A stretch of DNA of 64,000 nucleotides from Thermotoga profunda AZM34c06 (GTDB taxonomy: Bacteria > Thermotogota > Thermotogae > Thermotogales > DSM-5069), in the NCBI RefSeq assembly GCF_000828675.1, contig NZ_AP014510.1:1321413-1385412 (forward strand), read 5' to 3'. The position numbers were made by a program, and so were the translations under genes. Shown here piece after piece: positions 25,591 through 33,940 of this stretch. Every line of letters starts with the position of its first letter. Position 1 is the first letter of the stretch. The notes under the pieces were generated by a model. The model made no database searches and was not told where the DNA came from. It worked only from the letters and a program-made list of their open reading frames with translations.

Positions 25591-26468
25591 TTCCCCACCT
25601 CCTTGTAAAATGACATGAAGAAGTCCTCAATGGATGGATCCTCTATCCAGATATTATCTATTTGAATATTCGATAGTTCCTTTATTAGTTGGTTTATTTC
25701 TCCAATGTACTCAAACTTGACAATTGAATCTTCAACTGTGATATCCGTAAGATTTGAAAGTCTCTCTATTTTTTCTCTTTGCGATGTCTGAACTCTAACT
25801 ACTTTGTAGTTCTTTCTTCTTAACTTTTCTATACTCTCGATTTTGATTATTCTGCCGTCTTTTATCATCGCGAATCTGTCACAAAGTCTTTGAACTTCAT
25901 TTAATATGTGAGACGAAAAGAAGATCGTAGTACCCTGTCTTCTCAGATCTTCGAAAAGTTCAAATAACCTGTTTTGCATTATAGGATCAAGTCCATTTGT
26001 CGGTTCATCACAAATGAGCAGTTTTGGTTTGTGCAAAAGTGATTGAACTATGGCAACTTTTTTCTTATTACCCGTTGAAAGTTCGCGAAATTTCTTTCTT
26101 TTATCCAATTCAAATCTCTGACACAGTTCATCTATATAAGTTTTATCAACTTTCTTATAAAAAGTCGCAGAATAATTCAAAAGCTCTTCAACCGTTATAT
26201 CAGAATAGTAATTCACCTCACCTGGGACATAGCCTATCTGGGCCCTTATATTATGACCATCTGTGATACAGTCTCTGCCAAATACACTCGCATAACCAGA
26301 ATCCGGGAAGATCAAGCCAAGGATTATCCTTATAGTGGTGGATTTCCCTGCACCGTTGGGACCTATGAAACCAAAGATCTCACCTTCATTGACCTCGAAA
26401 CTCACATCGATTATGCCCCTGTGTTTGCCATAGTACTTGGTTAAGTTCTCTGCTTTTATGACCGACAT
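25587..26468 (-). CDS. ABC transporter ATP-binding protein (ABC-2 exporter)
   Basis: 293 residues. Walker A GPNGAGKST near 36, Q-loop IGYVPGEVNYY, signature RELSTGNKKKVAIVQSLLHKPKLLICDEPTNGLDP (Walker B with E), H-loop FFSSHIL. The C-terminal ~90 residues form the extra domain common in drug or lantibiotic exporters. ATG at 26468 follows AAGGAGG; the frame runs on to 26498 but that would start inside an operator. First gene of the TetR operon. Confidence 0.93.
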   Translation of the reverse strand: MSVIKAENLTKYYGKHRGIIDVSFEVNEGEIFGFIGPNGAGKSTTIRIILGLIFPDSGYASVFGRDCITDGHNIRAQIGYVPGEVNYYSDITVEELLNYSATFYKKVDKTYIDELCQRFELDKRKKFRELSTGNKKKVAIVQSLLHKPKLLICDEPTNGLDPIMQNRLFELFEDLRRQGTTIFFSSHILNEVQRLCDRFAMIKDGRIIKIESIEKLRRKNYKVVRVQTSQREKIERLSNLTDITVEDSIVKFEYIGEINQLIKELSNIQIDNIWIEDPSIEDFFMSFYKEVGK

Positions 26469-26482
26469 CTTTTCATACCTCC

Positions 26483-26531
26483 TTGACCAACTGGTCAATT
26501 ACAGTATAGCACATCTTGACCAACTGGTCAA
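26483..26531 (-). promoter_or_regulatory. Exporter-operon promoter flanked by twin TetR-type operators
   Basis: Minus-strand -35 TTGACC (26526-26531), 17-base spacer and -10 TATACT (26503-26508). Two identical 16-base palindromes, TTGACCAACTGGTCAA, lie at 26516-26531 (containing the -35) and 26483-26498 (starting just after the -10), 33 bases apart. This is a clear arrangement for cooperative repression by the operon's own TetR protein. Confidence 0.85.
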
Positions 26532-26574
26532 GGGGAAGGTTCATATGAGAGGAATCAAGTAAATGGAGTCAAAT

Positions 26575-26961
26575 TTATAAACCAAAGATAAAAACAAATT
26601 CAATTGTTTTTCCTGGTTTTTGTTCTACTACGATGTATGCCTTTCTATATTTAATTTTTTGATTTGAAGAAATCGTTTTTGAAAGATCTTGAAAACTCAA
26701 AGAAGACACTTTTGGATACTGTACATTTCCATTCCAATAAAGATTGTTGATAGACGCGGCAGTTATGTTGGAAACATTATGCTTAATTTCATATTTTGAG
26801 AGATATCCATATACAAAATTCAGCAGTGAAGTAACTTCGATCTGAGCTTCTATCTTATCGGTCTGTGCTAAGGACAGAGTAATACTTTCAAACCCAAAGA
26901 CCAAAAGAATTGACACCAATAATAGACTTATAATCGCCTCTGTCAGCAAAATTCCTTTCAT
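26575..26961 (-). CDS. Type IV pilin-like (pseudopilin) minor subunit
   Basis: 128 residues. Short leader MKG, then ILLTEAIISLLLVSILLVFG: prepilin-peptidase cleavage after G3, with Glu at +5 and a ~20-residue hydrophobic helix, as in GspI/PilV-type minor pilins. The rest is a small soluble domain with no recognised fold. The ATG overlaps the stop of the upstream gene by one base (TGATG) and has GAGGTG upstream. Last of three pilin-like genes. Confidence 0.75.
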   Translation of the reverse strand: MKGILLTEAIISLLLVSILLVFGFESITLSLAQTDKIEAQIEVTSLLNFVYGYLSKYEIKHNVSNITAASINNLYWNGNVQYPKVSSLSFQDLSKTISSNQKIKYRKAYIVVEQKPGKTIEFVFIFGL

Positions 26962-28655
26962 CAATAAACACCTCTGAGTGTCAGAACGAGTATTTCACCC
27001 TTTTTAGCGGGTGTACCACTAATAATACTTATTCCTTCGAGTATCTTGTTGTCATATATGTAATTCTTATAGTAACCTGAGACTGTAGTATCACCACTGA
27101 ATGTTCCCACTGGTCCTCGATAGTTTTGCATCAAAGATCCAAAGATTGTGAGTTGACCGTTCGGGGATCCTTCATCGTAGTTTTGGACCTCAAAACTCCC
27201 GTTAAAGGCATATATACTCGCATTGATTTTCATGTTTCTCTGTTTATCCTTTATAATCACTGAGTTGTTGGCAACTATGTTCAAAAAATCTGAACGCTCG
27301 GTATTTCTCATCTGTTCTACAAGTTCTTGATTAACCACGATGTTGTCGATGCGGTTATGTGGAAAAAGATCTCTGAAATCTTCATAAACTATGTGGTCAT
27401 ATATTTCGACATCTTGTTCTGAATATATCGTGTATTTTCCATCTACATACATTGGTTTGTCACTATTTGTATGGTTCCTCAGCGCGATTGTGAGATTGGA
27501 TTTGAGTACACCATTGAAGTTAACATTTCTTGTTTCGTCATTGCCACTACCTTGTAATCCAAGCCACTCTCGAGCATCTTGACCATGTATGACCATATGA
27601 TAACCATCTTCACTTGGTCTTGGTTTTAACGTGAAAAGAGAATCTGTCTTTACTTTATTGTCAGATTTATCCTGATATTCAACATAAACCTTCATGAATT
27701 GGTCATTTCCTTGACCCTGAGCGCTCTTGAATTCAACGATAAGTCTCACTGGTGTGAGCCTTTTACCATCCCTTATGATAGTGCGAAGGTTCAAGTTTAT
27801 ACCACTTTCAATGGTGCTGTTGACAAAATCTACTGGATTTTTAACCAATGCATTTAAATCACTTGAATAGTTACTCGCGATCATCGACATTCTATAAGAC
27901 TCTATATCTTGCTGTGTCAAGATTTTAGGAGAAAACGGGTCATCAAAAATAGGATTCCCTGATTGTATATCAACACCTTTAACTTCGACGGTTGATTTAA
28001 ATCTTGGATTTCCGCTGATGTGAATAATATCGTTGGATCTCATGGGACCATCTATAACTTCCTTAGATATGAAATAGATAGTCTGCCCACCAGGTCTTGT
28101 CTCTTTTTCTGTGAAATACGCATATTTGTTCAAAAAATCCACGGCAACAACTGCTACAGAGTAGGCTTCTATTTTGCCACTAATTGCTCTACTTACCAGG
28201 AAGGCAGAATATGGTCTGCCGTTGGCTTGATATGAAGCCGCAATCGGTAGAACTATAGAAGAACCAGAAATATCAGATGAGTCCTCAGTAAATCCACTGA
28301 GTGTTGATAGATCAAAATATCGTTGTTCATTGATTCTGTTGAAGAAATTTTGCCAATAATCCCCATCTGATTGAGAAATCATGTAATTTTTGAATCTATT
28401 CCACCATTCTATGTTCTGATTCACATTCGCAGAAGTCCAACTAAGAGTTATGCCACTGGTACCACTGAAGTATGGTTTTATATATGCAAGAGAGAGCTGA
28501 AGGAGTTTCTGCGAAGACAAATACGCATTATTTTTCTCTATTTCAAGCGCATTGTTTCGAACATAAGCCGTTGTATTCGTGAGAAGAGCTATTGACAAAA
28601 TCGATATTGCAGCGATTATGATGAGGGTGTATATCAAAACATATCCTTTTCTCAT
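26961..28655 (-). CDS. Large pilin-like protein (PilX/GspK-like), no Glu5
   Basis: 564 residues. Leader MRKG followed by YVLIYTLIIIAAISILSIALL fits a type IV prepilin, but position +5 is Tyr instead of Glu, as in GspK/PilX-type tip subunits that cap a pseudopilus. The long soluble part is rich in beta strands and Asn/Ser. It is much longer than most pilins and does not match a family I can name. ATG follows GAGGTGGTG. Middle gene of a three-gene unit; the assembly ATPase and secretin are not in this window. Confidence 0.65.
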   Translation of the reverse strand: MRKGYVLIYTLIIIAAISILSIALLTNTTAYVRNNALEIEKNNAYLSSQKLLQLSLAYIKPYFSGTSGITLSWTSANVNQNIEWWNRFKNYMISQSDGDYWQNFFNRINEQRYFDLSTLSGFTEDSSDISGSSIVLPIAASYQANGRPYSAFLVSRAISGKIEAYSVAVVAVDFLNKYAYFTEKETRPGGQTIYFISKEVIDGPMRSNDIIHISGNPRFKSTVEVKGVDIQSGNPIFDDPFSPKILTQQDIESYRMSMIASNYSSDLNALVKNPVDFVNSTIESGINLNLRTIIRDGKRLTPVRLIVEFKSAQGQGNDQFMKVYVEYQDKSDNKVKTDSLFTLKPRPSEDGYHMVIHGQDAREWLGLQGSGNDETRNVNFNGVLKSNLTIALRNHTNSDKPMYVDGKYTIYSEQDVEIYDHIVYEDFRDLFPHNRIDNIVVNQELVEQMRNTERSDFLNIVANNSVIIKDKQRNMKINASIYAFNGSFEVQNYDEGSPNGQLTIFGSLMQNYRGPVGTFSGDTTVSGYYKNYIYDNKILEGISIISGTPAKKGEILVLTLRGVY

Positions 28656-28666
28656 TGATCACCACC

Positions 28667-29167
28667 TCACTTGATGTTAGAAAGTACAACGCAAGAATGC
28701 AGTTTGTAACTCTTAGTGCCAATACTCTTGCCGAGTGTGTATGATATTATCCCTGTATCAGGACTCGAAAAGGCGCACTCATCTAATTGACCAATTTGCA
28801 TGGATTTACTGTAGGATCCACCAATTTCTTGTATATTCAGAACTAAAACACCATTTGAAAAGTTTAAAGAGTAAAGTAATTTGGCTGCCGATCCATAGAC
28901 TCCGTAAACACCCTTGGAGAATGGGACCGTTGCTACGAAGGTCACCAAATTACTCTGGACACTCAGACCATCCACTGTCGGACCAGCTTTTAGAATCTCC
29001 CTGCGAAGAGTAGAATCTATTTTGGCGAGTTGTTCTTGAACATTTGTCTTTTGAATCAAAATTTCAGAATTTCTCGTTATCTGGTTATAGATAAAAACCG
29101 ATATCCCAGTTACTATGAAAATCAGTATCAAAACTACTACTAATTCAATCACTGTGAAGCCCTTCAT
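28667..29167 (-). CDS. Type IV pilin-like protein with canonical N-terminus
   Basis: 166 residues. MKG then FTVIELVVVLILIFIVTGISVFIY: a textbook class III prepilin signal with Phe+1 and Glu+5, followed by a helix and a small beta domain containing two Cys. Resembles GspH/GspJ- or PilW-type minor pilins. ATG follows GGGGAGG. First gene of the pilin operon and divergent from the cDPG-synthetase-like gene. Confidence 0.82.
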   Translation of the reverse strand: MKGFTVIELVVVLILIFIVTGISVFIYNQITRNSEILIQKTNVQEQLAKIDSTLRREILKAGPTVDGLSVQSNLVTFVATVPFSKGVYGVYGSAAKLLYSLNFSNGVLVLNIQEIGGSYSKSMQIGQLDECAFSSPDTGIISYTLGKSIGTKSYKLHSCVVLSNIK

Positions 29168-29193
29168 AGAAACCTCCCCTATCTATTTCTTTG

Positions 29194-29223
29194 ATTATAT
29201 CAAAAATGTCTTTGTTGTATTAA
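29194..29223 (-). promoter_or_regulatory. Promoter of the pilin operon
   Basis: Minus-strand -10 TATAAT at 29194-29199 and -35 TTAATA at 29218-29223 with an 18-base spacer, 27 bases before the start codon. Confidence 0.55.
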
Positions 29224-29259
29224 TATCATGACTATTATTTTAATCCGAAATGTTTTGAT

Positions 29260-29289
29260 GAGCATACTCAAGCATACGTGAGCATACTC
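29260..29289. repeat. Three tandem 10-bp repeats in a divergent promoter region
   Basis: GAGCATACTC (29260-29269), AAGCATACGT (29270-29279) and GAGCATACTC (29280-29289) follow one another exactly. A fourth AGCATACT copy is at 29338-29345, and ATACTC/GAGTAT form an inverted repeat at 29284-29303. A 10-bp period places the copies on one face of the helix, as expected for binding of a protein oligomer. It lies between the pilin and cDPG-synthetase-like promoters. Confidence 0.65.
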
Positions 29290-29353
29290 GTATAACTGAG
29301 TATTGTATTGGTTTTCGTCTGTTTCCAGAACCAGATAAGCATACTTTTTGGAG

Positions 29354-29382
29354 ATGACAGGAACTGTTTAAATTGATATACT
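29354..29382 (+). promoter_or_regulatory. Promoter of the cDPG-synthetase-like gene
   Basis: -35 ATGACA (29354-29359), 17-base spacer, -10 TATACT (29377-29382). The expected start site is near 29389, leaving a leader of about 30 bases with GGAGGTG. Confidence 0.75.
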
Positions 29383-29418
29383 ACCATAGGAGTTCAAAAA
29401 TATTTGGAGGTGAACAGC

Positions 29419-30753
29419 GTGCGGAGAAAGGTTATCATCATGGGCGCAGCAGGAAGAGATTTTCACAATTTCAACACATATTTCAGAGACAACGAAGATT
29501 ACGAAGTTGTAGCATTTACAGCTACTCAGATACCAGATATCGAGGGTAGAGTATACCCACCAGAACTGGCTGGAAAACTCTATCCAAAGGGAATACCAAT
29601 TGAATCTGAATCAAAATTAGTCGAGCTCATCAAAAAACATGATGTAGATGAAGTGGTACTTGCCTATAGCGACCTACCACATCAATATGTCATGGAAAAG
29701 GCAGCTGTAGTGACCTCTGCTGGTGCAGACTTCAAACTCATGGGACCAAGGCATACAATGATTAAATCTAAAAAACCCGTTGTCGCAGTTTGTGCTATAA
29801 GGACAGGCTGTGGGAAGAGTCAGACTACACGAAGGGTTCTTGATATACTCAGATCAAAAGGATTGAAAGTTGTGTCTATAAGACACCCAATGCCTTATGG
29901 AAATCTTGTTGAGCAAAAAGTGCAAAGATTTGCTACATACGAAGATCTGGATAAGTATAAATGCACGATAGAAGAGAGAGAAGAATACGAACCACATATA
30001 GATAGAAGATCGGTTATCTATGCCGGCGTAGATTATGAGGCAATTCTGAGAAGCGCTGAGGCAGAAGATCCAGATGTGATTCTCTGGGATGGTGGAAACA
30101 ACGATTTTCCATTCTACAAACCAGATCTCATGATTGTCGTTACAGACCCACACAGACCTGGACATGAAGTCACATACTATCCTGGAATGACTAATCTTTT
30201 GATGGCAGACGTTGTGGTGATAAACAAAGAAGAAACAGCAGATCCACAAGGAATAGAAACGGTTAGAAAAAATATCGAAAAATGGAATCCCAATGCAATT
30301 GTAATAGATGCAAGTTCGCCAATATTTGTGGAAGATTATTCAAAAATCAAAGGTAAAAGAGTACTCGTAGTTGAGGATGGTCCCACTCTAACGCATGGTG
30401 AGATGAAATACGGTGCCGGCTTTGTTGCAGCAAAGAAATTTGGAGCATCTCAAATCATAGACCCAAGGCCATTTGCAGTTGGATCAATTGTGGAGACATA
30501 CAAAAAATACAACCATTTAGATTTGATCCTTCCAGCAATGGGATACGGTGAAAAACAAATCAAAGAACTTGAAAAAACGATAAACTCATCAGACGCCGAA
30601 CTTGTCATTATAGGAACTCCGATAGATCTCAGAAGAGTCATGAATTTGAACAAACCAGCGGTGCGCGTAAAATATGAGCTGCAAGAAATAGGAAAACCAG
30701 ATCTCGAAGATGTTCTGAATAATTTTGTCAAAAAGATGGAAAAGAATATTTGA
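29419..30753 (+). CDS. Cyclic 2,3-diphosphoglycerate synthetase-like GTPase/ATPase
   Basis: 444 residues of the COG2403-type family related to archaeal cyclic 2,3-diphosphoglycerate synthetase. N-terminal Rossmann-like part begins IIMGAAGRDFHNFNTYFRDN; a P-loop-like AVCAIRTGCGKSQTTRRV lies near 124-140, and DVILWDGGNNDFPFYKPDL near 209. In archaea the product is a thermolyte, but many bacterial members are untested, so the reaction is uncertain. GTG at 29419 is chosen, six bases after GGAGGTG; a TTG at 29404 overlaps that site. Single gene with its own promoter. Confidence 0.78.
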   Translation: MRRKVIIMGAAGRDFHNFNTYFRDNEDYEVVAFTATQIPDIEGRVYPPELAGKLYPKGIPIESESKLVELIKKHDVDEVVLAYSDLPHQYVMEKAAVVTSAGADFKLMGPRHTMIKSKKPVVAVCAIRTGCGKSQTTRRVLDILRSKGLKVVSIRHPMPYGNLVEQKVQRFATYEDLDKYKCTIEEREEYEPHIDRRSVIYAGVDYEAILRSAEAEDPDVILWDGGNNDFPFYKPDLMIVVTDPHRPGHEVTYYPGMTNLLMADVVVINKEETADPQGIETVRKNIEKWNPNAIVIDASSPIFVEDYSKIKGKRVLVVEDGPTLTHGEMKYGAGFVAAKKFGASQIIDPRPFAVGSIVETYKKYNHLDLILPAMGYGEKQIKELEKTINSSDAELVIIGTPIDLRRVMNLNKPAVRVKYELQEIGKPDLEDVLNNFVKKMEKNI

Positions 30754-30975
30754 GAATGAATCACCTATCATGTTTTTGAACTGGTTCGTACTATGATCTG
30801 TCTATAAAAACAGGAAAGAAAATTAGACAATTTTGGTCTTAGTAGCTTGTTAACACAAACGTTTTCACATAGGAACTTAAATTGATAGTATTTGTAACTT
30901 GAAACCATTACAATTTAGTTGGAAAGTGAAGAGAAACCCCCCTATCCCCCTTGAGATACACCCCCCACGGCTTTG
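30754..30975. other. Intergenic region with C-tract cluster
   Basis: No gene seen between the cDPG-synthetase-like gene and miaB. Three long C-runs, 30937-30942 (6), 30946-30950 (5) and 30961-30966 (6), give a G-rich minus strand just past the miaB stop. The rest is AT-rich and featureless. Confidence 0.6.
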
Positions 30976-31002
30976 GCGGGCTTTAAAGCCCGCATTTTTT
31001 TT
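30976..31002 (+). terminator. Intrinsic terminator overlapping the miaB stop
   Basis: Palindrome GCGGGCTTTAAAGCCCGC (30976-30993) followed on the plus strand by eight T within nine bases. It would stop transcription from the cDPG-synthetase-like gene, about 220 bases downstream, before it runs against miaB. The minus strand has no T-run after it. Confidence 0.7.
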
Positions 31003-32293
31003 GCATTTCTCCATACAACGGCCCTGCCGTAGTCCGAGAGATTTTCACAAAAACTGCATCTCCTAAGGAAAGATTTTGCCCCGAAAAGATGACTATCTTG
31101 TTTCTGATATCTCTACCGTAATAAAGACCATCTTTTGTATTACCTTCGACAATGACTTCAACGCACTGATTGAGATATTTTTCATTCAATCTCTTATTTA
31201 TCTGTTTTTGAAGTTCGAGTAATTCGTTGAGTCTTCTTGTTTTCTCTTTTCTATCTACGTCGTCTTTGAAATATTTGCTTGCAACAGTACCGTCGCGGGG
31301 TGAATACACGGCGAGGTTCAGGCGCTCGAATTCGATGTTTTTAACGAACTCAACTGTTTCATTGTGATCTTCTAAGGTTTCCGTTGGAAAACCGACTATT
31401 ATGTCACTACTGATGGAAACATCTTTGATTTTGTCTCGAATTTTCTTCACTAAATCGAGGTATTGTTCTTTGGTATATCTGCGATTCATTAGCTTCAAGA
31501 TGCGATTACTACCAGATTGAACAGGTATATGAAATGATTTCGCTGCCTTTGGATTTTTTGCAATAGTCTCTATGAGTTCGTCGGTGATGTCTGTGGGGTA
31601 AGAGGTTAAAAACCAGATCCTTTTTATGTTCTCAAATTCACTGGCTTGTTCTATCAATCTCGCTAAATTTGTACCATCTTTTAGATCTTTTCCATAAGCA
31701 TCTACGTTTTGACCAAGAAAGGTTATCTCTTTCACACCATCTTGTATGAGTTTCTTCACTTCACGCAATATATCATCCATGGGTCTACTTTTTTCTCGTC
31801 CTCTTGTATAAGGAACGACACAATAGGTACAGAATCTATTACATCCATGAATGATCGTTATCCAAGCATGATGTTTTGAAGATCTCAATCTTGGCAAGTC
31901 TGAATTCACCGAACAAATTGTATCTGTAAGAAAAACTATTTTTTCTCCATGTATAGCCCTGTTCAGAATGTTTGATATTTCATTTATTGATCTTGAACCG
32001 ATTACGAAATCTGCACCTAACTCTAAGAGTTTTTCGGCTTCGAGATTTGAACCGCATCCTGCTATGCCTATTATTTTCAATCGACCTTGTTTTTTGAATT
32101 TTAGAAGTTGACCGAGTTCTGAATGATATTTATCCTGAGATTTTTGTCGCACAACACAGGTGTTGAGTATAACAACATCGGCTTCTTGCAAAGAAGCGAC
32201 TATGTCAAATCCATTTTCTAACAAAATGCCTGACATGATCTCAGTGTCGTTGATATTCATTTGACAACCATATGTTTTGAAGAATACTTTCAT
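30983..32293 (-). CDS. miaB: tRNA-2-methylthio-N6-isopentenyladenosine synthase MiaB
   Basis: Radical-SAM methylthiotransferase that adds the 2-methylthio group to i6A37 of tRNAs reading UNN codons. 436 residues: N-terminal UPF0004 domain with auxiliary-cluster cysteines C10 (KTYGCQMN), C46 and C80, radical-SAM CNRFCTYC at 151-158, and a C-terminal TRAM domain. KTYGCQMN is the MiaB subgroup motif. The ATG at 32293 has no separate Shine-Dalgarno; the only G-rich bases upstream are inside the rpsB-miaB hairpin. Downstream of rpsB on the same strand. Confidence 0.96.
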   Translation of the reverse strand: MKVFFKTYGCQMNINDTEIMSGILLENGFDIVASLQEADVVILNTCVVRQKSQDKYHSELGQLLKFKKQGRLKIIGIAGCGSNLEAEKLLELGADFVIGSRSINEISNILNRAIHGEKIVFLTDTICSVNSDLPRLRSSKHHAWITIIHGCNRFCTYCVVPYTRGREKSRPMDDILREVKKLIQDGVKEITFLGQNVDAYGKDLKDGTNLARLIEQASEFENIKRIWFLTSYPTDITDELIETIAKNPKAAKSFHIPVQSGSNRILKLMNRRYTKEQYLDLVKKIRDKIKDVSISSDIIVGFPTETLEDHNETVEFVKNIEFERLNLAVYSPRDGTVASKYFKDDVDRKEKTRRLNELLELQKQINKRLNEKYLNQCVEVIVEGNTKDGLYYGRDIRNKIVIFSGQNLSLGDAVFVKISRTTAGPLYGEMQKKCGL

Positions 32294-32297
32294 ATAG

Positions 32298-32323
32298 AAA
32301 CAGGGGGCTTGTGCCCCCTGTTT
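32298..32323 (-). terminator. Hairpin between rpsB and miaB
   Basis: Perfect 11-bp stem AAACAGGGGGC with GCCCCCTGTTT and a four-base loop. The U-tract after it on the minus strand is only UUU, and it ends 5 bases before the miaB start, so it may be a weak terminator, or it may hide or present the G-run to ribosomes. Confidence 0.65.
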
Positions 32324-33133
32324 TCATTCCTCCTCTTCAATTTCTCCTTCTTCAAAAAGATCTGATATATCGAGCGAATCTTCTTCCTTCGTGATATCTT
32401 CAGATTCAGGCTGTTCGGCGGTTTTCTCAGCGGGTTCCTCGGCAAAAGAAATGCCTTCTTTTCCTTCGAGGTAAGCTTCGGCGATTTTAGAGGTGATCAA
32501 TTTTATTGATCTGATCGCATCATCGTTAGCTGGTATAACATAATCAACAGGTTCTGGATCACAATTTGTATCTACTATGCCTATGACAGGTATACCCATA
32601 GAGTTTGCTTCTTCAACGGCTATTCTTTCTTTTCTTGGATCGATCACGTAGATTATATCGGCAGGTCTGTCCATACCTTTCAAACCACCGAGGTTCTTTC
32701 TCAATTTTTCAAGGACTTTTCTCAACCTACTCTGTTCTTTTTTGGGAAGTTTGGCAAGTTCACCGCTCTCTTCCATCTGCTCAAGTTCGATGAGTCTGTC
32801 GATTCTTGGCTTAATCGTTTTGAAATTGGTCAAAAGTCCACCAAGCCAACGGTTGTTAACATAAAAACATCCACACTTTTCTGCTTCTTCTTTCACCACA
32901 TGTTGAGCTTGTTTCTTGGTACCGACAAGGATCATCGTTGCTCCTTCGCTGGCTCTTGATCTGACAAATTCACAGGCTTCTTCAACAAGTTTCAGAGTCT
33001 TTTGAAGGTCGATGATGTAAATACCTTTCCTTGCCCCATAGATATAAGGGCCCATCTTCGGATTCCATCTTCTTGTGCGATGGCCAAAATGGACTCCAGC
33101 TTCGAGTAGTTGTTTCATGGTGATAACCGGCAT
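32324..33133 (-). CDS. rpsB: 30S ribosomal protein S2
   Basis: Small-subunit protein at the 30S head-body junction, needed for S1 and mRNA binding. 269 residues with the expected core: [22 protein letters not shown] at 6-27, [12 protein letters not shown] near 100, PDIIYVIDP-type strand and [14 protein letters not shown] near 190. It carries a ~40-residue Glu/Asp-rich C-terminal tail, longer than in E. coli and common in Thermotogales. ATG at 33133 follows GGAGGTG; a TTG one codon earlier is not needed. The elongation factor gene tsf, its usual neighbour, is absent here. Confidence 0.97.
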   Translation of the reverse strand: MPVITMKQLLEAGVHFGHRTRRWNPKMGPYIYGARKGIYIIDLQKTLKLVEEACEFVRSRASEGATMILVGTKKQAQHVVKEEAEKCGCFYVNNRWLGGLLTNFKTIKPRIDRLIELEQMEESGELAKLPKKEQSRLRKVLEKLRKNLGGLKGMDRPADIIYVIDPRKERIAVEEANSMGIPVIGIVDTNCDPEPVDYVIPANDDAIRSIKLITSKIAEAYLEGKEGISFAEEPAEKTAEQPESEDITKEEDSLDISDLFEEGEIEEEE

Positions 33134-33243
33134 CAAAACACCTCCTGATTTGGTTAAATCTTCCGCCCTTCTCTTCTCCCTTGCCGACCCCTATGGGCAC
33201 CGAGGCTTGGGATCAAAGAGCGTGCTTTTTCAAAAGCGTATAT

Positions 33244-33275
33244 ATTATATCCTTTATTGTTAAGTTCCGTATCAA
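33244..33275 (-). promoter_or_regulatory. Likely rpsB promoter
   Basis: Minus-strand -10 TATAAT (33244-33249) and TTGATA (33270-33275) at a long 20-base spacing. A ~105-base GC-rich leader (33134-33238) follows it; such leaders often serve S2 autoregulation, but I could not fold a convincing structure by eye. Confidence 0.45.
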
Positions 33276-33325
33276 ATCATTGTAAAAATAAAAATCTGGT
33301 ATTATTTTGCACAGGAGGTGAATTT

Positions 33326-33940
33326 TTGCTCCTAATTGGCATAGGCGGGGGAACGGGTTCTGGTAAGACAACGGTTGCCCGTAAGATTATACAAAAAGTT
33401 GGTGTAGATAGATGTGCTCTTCTACCAATGGACAATTATTACAAAGACATGGGACATCTTCCGTTCGAAGAAAGGAGAAAAATCAACTACGATCATCCTG
33501 ATGTGATAGAATATGAGCTTTTGAAAAACCACCTTGAATTGTTAATAGAAGGTACTCCTGTCGAGATCCCAACATATGATTTTGCAACTTATGTTAGAAA
33601 GCCTGAAACAGTTTATTTTCCTCCTAAGAGTGTGGTTATTGTGGAAGGGATCTTTGCCTTGTATTATGACCAGATATACAGATTGTATGGACTATCGGTT
33701 TATGTTGATGCCGAGAGCGATATAAGGTTCATTCGTAGACTCAGAAGAGACGTTCGTGAAAGAGGAAGGACAATGGAGTCTGTTATAGATCAGTATCTAC
33801 AAACTGTAAAGCCAATGCACGACGCGTATGTTGAACCCACAAAGAGAAAAGCAGATATAATAGTGCCTAAGGGTGGGCACAACGACAAAGCGATCGAAGT
33901 GGTTGTGAATTACATTTTCAAAAAATTGGAGTGTTCTTGA
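33326..33940 (+). CDS. udk: Uridine kinase
   Basis: Phosphorylates uridine and cytidine to UMP/CMP in pyrimidine salvage. 204 residues. P-loop GGGTGSGKTT near 7-16, MDNYYKDM near 36 with the catalytic Asp, NYDHPDVIEY near 55, PTYDFATYVR, and the lid RRLRRDVRERGRT near 138. TTG at 33326 is chosen, seven bases after AGGAGGTG; the frame to 33257 lacks a start signal. Its stop overlaps the start of the next gene by one base. Confidence 0.93.
   Translation: MLLIGIGGGTGSGKTTVARKIIQKVGVDRCALLPMDNYYKDMGHLPFEERRKINYDHPDVIEYELLKNHLELLIEGTPVEIPTYDFATYVRKPETVYFPPKSVVIVEGIFALYYDQIYRLYGLSVYVDAESDIRFIRRLRRDVRERGRTMESVIDQYLQTVKPMHDAYVEPTKRKADIIVPKGGHNDKAIEVVVNYIFKKLECS

Noticed and set aside
29260-29345. 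CRISPR array
   Set aside because: Units are 10 bp with no spacers, unlike CRISPR repeats, and no cas genes are nearby.
30937-30966. G-quadruplex on the minus strand
   Set aside because: Only three G-runs are present, so a regular four-run quadruplex is not supported; kept only as a low-interest composition oddity.
33134-33243. Defined S2 leader RNA structure
   Set aside because: The leader is GC-rich but I could not find a consistent stem by eye.
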